From NCBI GenBank assembly GCA_003221695.1, contig QHSX01000049.1, positions 38,123-102,122 of the forward strand: DNA of 64,000 bases. The letters are read 5' to 3'. The notes below the pieces were generated by a model. It saw only the letters and a program-made list of their open reading frames with translations, had not been told where the DNA came from and did no database searches. Positions 57,324 to 64,000 of the stretch are shown in pieces. This stretch comes from Candidatus Rokuibacteriota bacterium. GTDB taxonomy: Bacteria; Methylomirabilota; Methylomirabilia; Rokubacteriales; CSP1-6. The stretch's first letter is position 1, and the number at the start of each line of letters is the position of its first letter. The position numbers and the translations under genes are program-made.

Positions 57324-58559
57324 ATGACCGACCTGGCTCCGCGTCTCCGGCCGCTCGAGGCGTTTCCCGTCCAGCACGAAGGCCGGGAGATGATCGCCCT
57401 CCGTGATCCCGCCGGGTACACCGACGCGATCATGCTGCTGCCGCGAGTCCTCCTGGAGATCGTGTCGCTCTTCGACGGCGAGCACTCGATCGCCGACATT
57501 CAGGCCGCGGTCATGCGGCGGTACGCGGAGCTCGTGCCGCGCGAGCGGATCACCGAGATCGCCGACGCCCTCGACGAGCAGGGCTTCCTCGACAGCTCCC
57601 GTTTCGCGGAGCGCCGCGCCGCGATCGACCGCGCGTTCCTCGAGGCGCCGACGCGCCCGGCGGCCCACGGCGGCGGCGCCTATCCGCTGGATCCCGCCGA
57701 GGTCCGCACGTTCTTCGACAGCTTCTTCGCGCCACCCGAGGGCCCCGGAGCCGTCGACGGCAGCGGGCCCGGCCGGCCCCGCGTGATCGGGGCCATCGCG
57801 CCCCACATCGACTTCCACCGCGGCGGGTCCGCCTACGCCTGGGCGTACCGCGACGTGGCCGAGCGGAGCGACGCCGACCTGTTCGTCGTCCTCGGGACCT
57901 GCCACGCAGGGATGGCGAATCCGTTCGCGCTGACGCTGAAGGCCTACGAGAGCCCCCTGGGGCAGGTTCCCGTCGATCGGGAGTTCGCTGAGGCGCTGGC
58001 GACCCGGGCGCGACAGGACTGCTTCGGCTCGGAGGCGGCCCACCGGAAGGAGCACTCGATCGAGTTCCAGGCGGTCTTCCTGCGCCACCTCTTCGCGGGC
58101 CGGCGAGAGATCTCGATCGTCCCGGTGCTCGCCAGCTTCGCCCACGAGGCGCTCGCGAGCGGCGGACGGGTGGACGACGACCCGAGGATCCCGCGCTTTC
58201 TCGAGGCGCTCGTCGAGACGATCGCGGCGAGCGGCCGCCGCGTGACTCTCATCGCGGGCGCCGATCTGGCTCATGTCGGGCCGCGCTTCGGCGACCCCGA
58301 GCCCGTGTCGCCGGCTGATCTGGCCACGCTCGGCGACGAGGACCGGGCGATGCTCGAGGCGGTCGAAGCGGGCGACGCCGAGGCCTTCTTCGACGGGGTC
58401 GCCCGTGACGGCGACCGCCGCCGGATCTGCGGGCTCTCGCCGATCTACGCGCTGCTCCGCGCGCTCGGGGGAGCTCGGGGCACGCTCAGGCGGTACGGGC
58501 AGTGGCCGGATCCGCAAGGCGTCGTGACTTTCGCCAGCGTCGTCTTCGACGCGCCGTGA
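57324..58559 (+). CDS. Memo-like protein (AmmeMemoRadiSam system protein B family)
   Basis: 411-residue protein. The Memo domain (about 150-411) has the three conserved metal-site positions in APHIDFH, GTCHAG and RRICGLSPI, plus EHSIEFQ. The N-terminal 120 residues (VQHEGREMIALRDPAGY, LFDGEHSIADIQAAV) form an extra helical domain. Memo proteins occur with AmmeRA and radical SAM partners; neither is adjacent here. Activity unknown, possibly a dioxygenase-type metal site. Confidence 0.82.
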   Translation: MTDLAPRLRPLEAFPVQHEGREMIALRDPAGYTDAIMLLPRVLLEIVSLFDGEHSIADIQAAVMRRYAELVPRERITEIADALDEQGFLDSSRFAERRAAIDRAFLEAPTRPAAHGGGAYPLDPAEVRTFFDSFFAPPEGPGAVDGSGPGRPRVIGAIAPHIDFHRGGSAYAWAYRDVAERSDADLFVVLGTCHAGMANPFALTLKAYESPLGQVPVDREFAEALATRARQDCFGSEAAHRKEHSIEFQAVFLRHLFAGRREISIVPVLASFAHEALASGGRVDDDPRIPRFLEALVETIAASGRRVTLIAGADLAHVGPRFGDPEPVSPADLATLGDEDRAMLEAVEAGDAEAFFDGVARDGDRRRICGLSPIYALLRALGGARGTLRRYGQWPDPQGVVTFASVVFDAP

Positions 58560-58574
58560 GCGTCGGGTGATGTG

Positions 58575-59021
58575 ATGGCGACCGAGTGGGAACTCCCCAG
58601 GCTCCGGGTCGACGTGAACGGCGACTGGTTCGACGACGACGTGGAGGTCACGCACCCGGGGGTTCTCTCCAACCTGCGCGGGAACCTCCGGCGCGACGCC
58701 CAGGGCTATTTCATCCAGACGCGCGTCCGGATCCCCGTGGAGGTTGTGGACGTGCCCTTCGTGGTGGTTCGCTTCGAGCGCGGCGCGGGCGGGTTGACCG
58801 CTGTGTTGAACGACGGGAGCGAGGAGCGGGTGGAGCCGGCGACCCTCAGGATCGGGCAGGCCGACGTCCCGTACTGTACGGTCAAGGGCGGGACGTTCGA
58901 GGCGCGCTTCAGCCGCGCCGCCGCGTACCAGCTCCTGGGGATGGCGGACTTCGACGAGCGGACGGGGCGCGGCGCGCTGCGCGACGGCGCCCGGAGCTAC
59001 GAGCTCAGGAGGGGCGCGTGA
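58575..59021 (+). CDS. DUF1285-like protein
   Basis: 148-residue cytoplasmic protein with the DUF1285 pattern: VDVNGDWFDDDVEVTHPG, LRRDAQGYFIQTRV, VPVEVVDVPFVVVRF (read around residues 55-70), then a second beta-rich domain ending GRGALRDGARSYELR. Function unknown. ATG at 58575 is preferred to the GTG three bases earlier. The stop overlaps the next gene (GTGA), the predicted selenoprotein. Confidence 0.7.
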   Translation: MATEWELPRLRVDVNGDWFDDDVEVTHPGVLSNLRGNLRRDAQGYFIQTRVRIPVEVVDVPFVVVRFERGAGGLTAVLNDGSEERVEPATLRIGQADVPYCTVKGGTFEARFSRAAAYQLLGMADFDERTGRGALRDGARSYELRRGA

Positions 59022-59476
59022 GGCGTACGGTCGTCGTGCTTGGCGTGGGGTTACTGCTGGGGGCGGGCGGACTCGCGTGGTGGCTGACGGCGGGCGCCGA
59101 GCCCGTCACCGTGGACGAGATCGGCGACCAGGTCCAGACACTGCCGCGCGGCCAATTGCCGGTCTTTGCCGCGAAAGAGAAGGTCGCGGAGCTCTATCGC
59201 TTCGCCGTCGAGCACCCGGACACGCTCAAGTGGATGCCGTGCATGTGCGGATGTGGGAATCTCGGTCACACCTCGAACCGCGCCTGTTATATCAAGGCGG
59301 AGTCCGAGGGGCAGATCACCTTCACGAGCCACGCCGCGACGTGACGGCTCTGCCTGAACATCACGCGTGACGTGATGCGCCAGCAGGCCGAGGGCAAGTC
59401 GCTCTCCGACATCCGCGCCGCCATCGACGCGGCGTACCTCAAGTACGGGCCGCCGACGCCGACCCCGCGCCCATGA
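59018..59476 (+). CDS. PCYCGC-motif-type protein, predicted selenoprotein (Sec at in-frame TGA 59342-59344)
   Basis: 152-residue exported or membrane-anchored protein: hydrophobic N-terminus (4-25), then KWMPCMCGCGNLGHTSN (C75, C77, C79), C90, and after the TGA codon at residue 109 the sequence RLCLNITRDVMRQQAEGKSL. In PCYCGC-domain proteins this last part normally carries a C-x-x-C; here the first Cys codon is TGA and the second is C112, giving U-x-x-C. The frame stays open past the TGA and ends at 59476 in an ATGA overlap with the next gene, and a bSECIS-like hairpin begins 14 bases after the TGA. GTG at 59018 with AGGAGGGG upstream overlaps DUF1285. A nonsense mutation or sequencing error is the main alternative. 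Confidence 0.75.
59352..59388 (+). promoter_or_regulatory. Bacterial SECIS-like stem-loop
   Basis: CATCACG (59359-59365) and CGTGATG (59371-59377) form a perfect 7-bp stem with loop CGTGA. GCCTG (59352-59356) and CAGGC (59384-59388) extend it below an internal loop. The apical loop is about 21 bases after the TGA and has a G among its first two bases, as bacterial SECIS elements require for SelB binding. Confidence 0.6.
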
Positions 59477-61140
59477 ACGTCGCCGCCCTCCTGATGGAGA
59501 TCCTCCGCTCGGCCGGCGTCCGCTATCTCTTCGGCAACCCGGGCACGACGGAGCTGCCGTTCCTCGACGCGCTCCCGGACTCGGGGCTCGAGTACGTGCT
59601 CGGGCTCCAGGAGGCGACGGCGGTCGCCGCCGCCGACGGGTACGCGCAGGCGGCCGGGACGGTCGGCGTCGTCAACGTCCACGTGGCCCCAGGCCTCGCC
59701 AATGGTCTCTCCGTCCTCCACAGCGCCGCGCGCGCGAAGACGCCGCTCCTCGTCACCGCGGGGCAACAGGATACGCGCTTCCTGATGGACGCGCCGATCC
59801 TCGCCGCCGACCTCGTGCGGATGGCGGAGCCCTTCACGAAGTGGTCCTGGGAGCTGCGCCGCGCGGACGAGGCGCCCGCAGCGCTTCGTCGCGCGCTCAA
59901 GGTCGCGCTGACGCCGCCGACCGGGCCGGTCTTCCTCTCGCTCCCAATGGACCTCTTGCGCGGCGTCGTCGAGGACGCGGGCGGGGGGCCGCCGGACGTC
60001 GCGACGCGCTCACGGCCCGACCCGGCTGCGGTCGCGCGCGCCGCCCAGCTCCTGGCGCGAGCCCGGGCGCCGCTCGTGATCGCGGGGGACGGGGTCGCGC
60101 GCTCGGGCGCCGTCGCCTCCCTGGTGGCCCTCGCCGAGCTCCTCGGCGCCCGGGTCCACGGCGAGCCCGTCTATCGCCGGACGAACTTTCCGGGAGATCA
60201 TCCGCTCTGGCGTGGCGGGCTGTTCCCGTCGCCGGCCGCCGTGCGCAAAGCGCTCGACGAGACGGACGCCGTCCTGATCGTCGGCGCGAACGTCTTCACG
60301 TGGTTCCTCCACACCGAGGGGGCGCCGTTCCCGGGGGGGCTCAGCGTTGTCCAGGTGGACGACGACCCGTGGGAGATCGGGCGGAGCTACCCGGTCTCGC
60401 TCGGCATCGTCGCCGATCCCCGCGAGACCCTCCTGGAGCTGACCCGCGCGCTCGCCTCGACGCTGACGGAGAGAGAGCGGATGGCAGGGCGGGCGCGGGT
60501 GGAGACGATCGGGCGGGGGCGGGCGGAGATCGTGGGGCGGATGCGCGCGGCCGCGGAGGCGGAGGCCGAGCGGACGCCGATCGGGCAGGCGCATCTGATG
60601 TATACGCTGGCGTCGCTCCTGCCGCGCGACGCCGTCGTCGTGGACGAGTCGGCGACGTCGCTGCCGTTCGTGCTGCGCTACCTGCCGTTCGCGACGCCGG
60701 CGTCGTTCTTCGGCTCGAAGACCGGCACCCTCGGCTGGGGCATGGGGGCGGCGATCGGCGTCCAGCTCGCCCTCCCGGGACGGAAGGTCGTCGCGACGAT
60801 CGGCGACGGCTCCGTGCTCTACGCCCCCCAGGCGCTCTGGACCGCCGCCCGGTACCGGCTGCCGATCACCTATGTCGTGCCGAACAACGCCTCGTACGCG
60901 ATCCTCAAGTCGGGGATGCTGAGCCTCGACCTCCCCTCGGCGAAGCGCGGCATCTTCCCCGGGATGGACCTGGTCGATCCCGAGATCGACTACGTGGGCC
61001 TGGCGAAGGCGCTCGGCGTGCGCGCCGAGCGCGTCGAGAAGCCAGGCGAGCTGCGCGACGTGCTGGCCCAGTGCCTCGCGCACGGGGGCCCGTCGCTCGT
61101 GGACGTCGCGATCGACCGCGGCTTCAAGGCGATGCTGTGA
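59473..61140 (+). CDS. Thiamine-diphosphate enzyme, benzoylformate decarboxylase-like
   Basis: 555-residue ThDP-dependent enzyme. N-terminal FGNPGTTELPFLDAL with catalytic Glu in GLQEATAVAAADGYA, a central domain with VIAGDGVARSG, and the ThDP motif GDGSVLYAPQALW ending in NN. FGNPGTTE is typical of benzoylformate decarboxylase and related 2-oxoacid decarboxylases rather than acetolactate synthase. ATG at 59473 overlaps the preceding selenoprotein frame (ATGA), and its end overlaps a second ThDP enzyme. Confidence 0.82.
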   Translation: MNVAALLMEILRSAGVRYLFGNPGTTELPFLDALPDSGLEYVLGLQEATAVAAADGYAQAAGTVGVVNVHVAPGLANGLSVLHSAARAKTPLLVTAGQQDTRFLMDAPILAADLVRMAEPFTKWSWELRRADEAPAALRRALKVALTPPTGPVFLSLPMDLLRGVVEDAGGGPPDVATRSRPDPAAVARAAQLLARARAPLVIAGDGVARSGAVASLVALAELLGARVHGEPVYRRTNFPGDHPLWRGGLFPSPAAVRKALDETDAVLIVGANVFTWFLHTEGAPFPGGLSVVQVDDDPWEIGRSYPVSLGIVADPRETLLELTRALASTLTERERMAGRARVETIGRGRAEIVGRMRAAAEAEAERTPIGQAHLMYTLASLLPRDAVVVDESATSLPFVLRYLPFATPASFFGSKTGTLGWGMGAAIGVQLALPGRKVVATIGDGSVLYAPQALWTAARYRLPITYVVPNNASYAILKSGMLSLDLPSAKRGIFPGMDLVDPEIDYVGLAKALGVRAERVEKPGELRDVLAQCLAHGGPSLVDVAIDRGFKAML

Positions 61141-62750
61141 TCAAGACGGGCGGTGAGTGGGTGGTCGAGGCGCTCCGGGCCGAGGGGGTCCGCCACGTCT
61201 TCGGCATCCCGGGTGTGCACAACCTGGCGATCTACGACGCGCTCCTCCGGCAGTCGGCGATCACCCACGTGCTGGCGCGCCACGAGGCGGGCGCCGGGTT
61301 CATGGCCGACGGTTACGCGCGCGCGTCGGGCGAGGTCGGCGTGGTCATCGTGACGACGGGGCCCGGCGCGACGAACGCCCTCACCCCGCTCGTGGAGTCG
61401 TACGCGGGGTCGATCCCGGTCGTGCTCATCATGTCGGACGTCGCCTCCGACCTCGTCGGCCGCGACGTGGGCGCGCTCCACGCCGTCCCGAACCAAATCG
61501 AGTGCTTTCGCCCGGTCACGCGCTGGGCCGAGGCGGTCGGCGAGGCGGGCGCGATCGCTCGAACCGTGAGCGGCGGGTTCGATCTGTTGAGGACCGGGCG
61601 CCCGGGGCCGGTCGCGATCTCGATCCCGAACGACCTGCTCTTCGCGAAGGTCGAAGGCGAGCGGCCGGAGGGCGGGCACGGCCGACGGCCGCCGTGCCAC
61701 GTGGCCGACATCCTCGAGGCCGCACGGCTGCTCCGCGCGGCCAAGCGACCCCTGATCATCGCGGGCGGGGGAGTGATCGCCGCCGGCGCCGAGACCGAAC
61801 TCCGCGCGCTCGCGCGGCGCCTGGACTCTCCGGTTCTGACGACGGTCATGGGGCGAGGCGCCATCAGCGAGCGCGACGGGCTCTGGCACGCCGTGCTCCC
61901 GAACCGTCGCGCCAGCGAGCCGGTGCTGAAGGCCGCCGACGTCGTCCTTGCGGTGGGCTGCCGGTTCGCCCACCGCTCGACGCAGGGGCTCCTGCTGAAC
62001 CTCGCGTTCGACCCCGGGCAGACGCTGATCCACCTCGATCTCGATCCGACCGTGATCGGCGCGCTCTTCAAGCCCGAGCTCCCGATCGTGGGCGACGCCA
62101 GGGACGGCCTGGTACGGCTCCTCGAGGCGGTCGGGCCCGACACGACCGGCAGCAGCTGGGATCATCGTTGGCGCGGCGAGCTCGCCACTGCGGCAAGCCC
62201 GCGCTACACTGCCGAGACCGCGCGGCTGATCCAGACGCTCCGCTCGGCGCTCCCGGACGACGCGATCGTGGTGAACGACCAGACGGGGATCAACTACTGG
62301 ATGGAGTGGCGCTTCCCCGTGCTCGCCCCGAGGACGTTTCTCTACCCGGTCGGCTCGGCCACGCTCGGCTACGCGGTGGGGGCGGCGATCGGCGCCAAGA
62401 TCGCCCGGCCCGAGCGTCCGGTGCTCGCCGTGGCTGGCGACGGCGGCTTCCTGTACTCGGTGAACGAGCTGGCGACGGCGGTGAAGTATCGGCTGCCGGT
62501 CGTGTTCCTGGTGATGAACGACGCGCGCTACGGCGCGATCAAGTGGCTCCAGGAGCGGATGTTCGAGGGGCGCTGGGGAGAGGCGGACCTCGTGAATCCC
62601 GACTTTCCGGCGCTCGCCCGGGCGTTCGGCGCCCGGAGTGAGCGCGTCACCGTGGACACGCTTCCACGCGCGCTCGCGGAGGCGTTCGCCGCCGATCGCC
62701 CGACGGTGCTCGAGCTGCCGATGGCCGTCGAGCCGCCGTGGGAGCTCTAG
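61137..62750 (+). CDS. Thiamine-diphosphate enzyme, acetolactate synthase-like
   Basis: 537-residue ThDP-dependent enzyme with FGIPGVHNLAIYDAL, the catalytic Glu in ARHEAGAGFMADGYARA, TTGPGATNALTPLVE and the ThDP motif GDGGFLYSVNELATA ending MND. It resembles catabolic acetolactate synthase-like proteins and sulfoacetaldehyde or glyoxylate enzymes; no regulatory ilvH subunit is adjacent, so branched-chain synthesis is not favoured. GTG start at 61137 overlaps the previous stop. Confidence 0.8.
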   Translation: MIKTGGEWVVEALRAEGVRHVFGIPGVHNLAIYDALLRQSAITHVLARHEAGAGFMADGYARASGEVGVVIVTTGPGATNALTPLVESYAGSIPVVLIMSDVASDLVGRDVGALHAVPNQIECFRPVTRWAEAVGEAGAIARTVSGGFDLLRTGRPGPVAISIPNDLLFAKVEGERPEGGHGRRPPCHVADILEAARLLRAAKRPLIIAGGGVIAAGAETELRALARRLDSPVLTTVMGRGAISERDGLWHAVLPNRRASEPVLKAADVVLAVGCRFAHRSTQGLLLNLAFDPGQTLIHLDLDPTVIGALFKPELPIVGDARDGLVRLLEAVGPDTTGSSWDHRWRGELATAASPRYTAETARLIQTLRSALPDDAIVVNDQTGINYWMEWRFPVLAPRTFLYPVGSATLGYAVGAAIGAKIARPERPVLAVAGDGGFLYSVNELATAVKYRLPVVFLVMNDARYGAIKWLQERMFEGRWGEADLVNPDFPALARAFGARSERVTVDTLPRALAEAFAADRPTVLELPMAVEPPWEL

Positions 62751-62755
62751 CCGCA

Positions 62756-64000
62756 ATGGCGTTTGACGAGCTCCGGAGCATCGTGGCAAAGCTCGAGGCC
62801 GACATCGCGCGCGGCCCCATCGTGCCGATGGTGACGCCCGAGGAGATCCGCGGCTATCTCGCCTCGCGCTACGACTTCACGAAACCGCTGGCCCTGGACG
62901 ATGTCGGCGCCGACGTCGAACGGATGTTGCGAACGTGGCAGGTGCAGGTCACCCATCCCCGTTACTTCGGTCTCTTCAACCCGAGCGTGACGCTGGCGTC
63001 GATCGTGGGGGACACGCTGGTCGCGATGTACAACCCCCAGCTGGCGACCTGGCGCACCTCGCCGGCGGCGAACGAGATCGAACGACACACCCTCGCGTGG
63101 CTGGCGGAGAAGTTCGGCCTCCCCGCCCATGCCCTCGGAAGCTTCACGAGCGGCGGCGCGGAGGCGAATCTGTCGGCGGTCATCGTCGCATTGACCCGAG
63201 CCTTCCCGGACTATGGCGAGCACGGGCTCAAGCGCCTCTCCGCATCGCCGACGATCTACGTCACGGGCGAAGCCCATCACTCGTTCAACAAGATCGCGCA
63301 CATGACTGGACTCGGGCGCCGGGCGATCCGCACGGTCGCGATAGACCACCATCTCAAGATGGATCTCGGCGATCTCGCCAGACGAGTCGCCGAGGATCGT
63401 CGAGGCGGGTTCGCGCCCTTCATGGTGGTCGGGACAGGCGGGACAACGGCGGCCGGCGCGATCGATCCGTTGCCGGACCTGGCGCGGTTCTGCCGGCAGG
63501 AGGACCTGTGGTTCCATGTCGATGCGGCGTGGGGCGGTGCCGCCATCATCTCGCCGGCCCTCAGGGGCCACCTCGCCGGCATCGACGCCGCGGACTCGAT
63601 CACGTGCGACGCGCACAAATGGTTCTCGGTGCCGATGGCCGCCGGGATGTTCTTCTGCCGGCATCCTGACGTCGTCGGGGAGGCCTTCCACGCGGAGACC
63701 TCCTACATGCCGGGGAAGACGGCCGGGCCGGTCCGCGATCCGTACACGACATCCGTCCAGTGGTCCCGGCGGTTTATCGGCCTGAAGCTCTTCCTGGCGC
63801 TCGCGCATCACGGCGAATCGGGGTACGTCGAGATGATCGAGCACCAGACGCGTATGGGCGACGTGCTGCGCGGGGCGCTCACGCGCGCGGGGTGGCGGGT
63901 CGTCAACACGACGCCCCTGCCGTTGGTGTGCTTCACACGGGACGGTCTCGTCCCCGCCAAGTTCCTGGCGGCCCTCTATGCGCGGCAGATCGCGTGGATG
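62756..64000 (+). CDS. PLP-dependent group II decarboxylase (3' partial)
   Basis: At least 415 residues, running off the window end. The protein shows the group II amino acid decarboxylase fold: THPRYFGLFNPSV, SGGAEANLSA, HHSFNKIAHMTGLG, the PLP-binding Asp in FHVDAAWGG and the Schiff-base Lys288 in CDAHKWFSVP. Relatives decarboxylate aromatic amino acids, glutamate or aspartate; substrate is open. It begins 5 bases after the acetolactate synthase-like gene, so the three enzymes are likely one transcript. Confidence 0.88.
   Translation, partial: MAFDELRSIVAKLEADIARGPIVPMVTPEEIRGYLASRYDFTKPLALDDVGADVERMLRTWQVQVTHPRYFGLFNPSVTLASIVGDTLVAMYNPQLATWRTSPAANEIERHTLAWLAEKFGLPAHALGSFTSGGAEANLSAVIVALTRAFPDYGEHGLKRLSASPTIYVTGEAHHSFNKIAHMTGLGRRAIRTVAIDHHLKMDLGDLARRVAEDRRGGFAPFMVVGTGGTTAAGAIDPLPDLARFCRQEDLWFHVDAAWGGAAIISPALRGHLAGIDAADSITCDAHKWFSVPMAAGMFFCRHPDVVGEAFHAETSYMPGKTAGPVRDPYTTSVQWSRRFIGLKLFLALAHHGESGYVEMIEHQTRMGDVLRGALTRAGWRVVNTTPLPLVCFTRDGLVPAKFLAALYARQIAWM

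Noticed and set aside
58586..59344. Reading the PCYCGC-type gene as a protein ending at the TGA 59344
   Set aside because: That would remove the conserved LC...DVM...EGKSL segment, leave 128 bases unexplained before the next gene, and ignore the ATGA overlap at 59473. The upstream extension of this frame also overlaps DUF1285 fully, so the start is at 59018.

Overview
The window is a very GC-rich, densely packed bacterial chromosome segment. Most genes are on the + strand and many overlap by 1-8 bases (ATGA, GTGA, TGATG). Gene content fits an uncultured soil or subsurface bacterium of the Rokubacteria/Methylomirabilota (NC10) kind: alternative complex III, HslUV, GlcDEF plus LutABC, a PEP-CTERM protein, a 2-oxoacid:ferredoxin oxidoreductase and a probable selenoprotein. 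This placement is inferred from content; no 16S or ribosomal marker is present.

Layout. 1-2120: end of the alternative complex III operon (actD partial, actE, actF). 2305-4498: moeA and a CpoB/YbgF-like lipoprotein. 4603-14730: long run dprA-topA-xerC-hslV-hslU-argB-argD-argF-argG. 14781-18860: comB, then phospholipid genes pgsA-plsY-gpsA from a clear promoter, then galT. 18887-20989: decayed island bounded by two copies of the 5' half of tRNA-Gly, holding a broken integrase, a fatty-acid hydroxylase-family gene and a tiny PEP-CTERM protein. 20953-21297: tRNA-Gly, tRNA-Cys, tRNA-Leu. 21439-28389: lgt, rtcB, a radical SAM protein, moaA, a chlorite-dismutase-family protein, a FecR protein. 28391-34379 (minus): gltD and gltB, divergent from a LysR regulator. 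35468-39043: CBS protein and korAB. 39126-46326: a continuous glcDEF-cupin-lutABC operon for 2-hydroxyacid oxidation. 46319-49034: DUF2203, HAD hydrolase, trxB and a toxin-antitoxin pair. 49215-51473 (minus): phoD-like phosphatase and aspartate dehydrogenase. 51510-55758: an endonuclease III-like TIGR02757 protein, rmuC, and a sodium:solute symporter with a 522-bp in-frame tandem duplication. 55766-64000: GroES-like protein, M20 hydrolase, Memo-like protein, DUF1285, a PCYCGC-type protein with an in-frame TGA read as selenocysteine, two thiamine-diphosphate enzymes and a PLP decarboxylase running off the end.

The strongest unusual signals are: (1) the predicted Sec-x-x-Cys protein at 59018-59476, supported by a bacterial SECIS-like hairpin just after the TGA and by a reading frame that stays open to an ATGA overlap with the next gene; (2) the 522-bp duplication inside the symporter, with a single synonymous difference between copies; (3) the tRNA-Gly-bounded relic island with an integrase that has lost key catalytic residues. 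A recurring TANNNT hexamer 6-8 bases before several operon-leading start codons suggests that leaderless mRNAs are common here.
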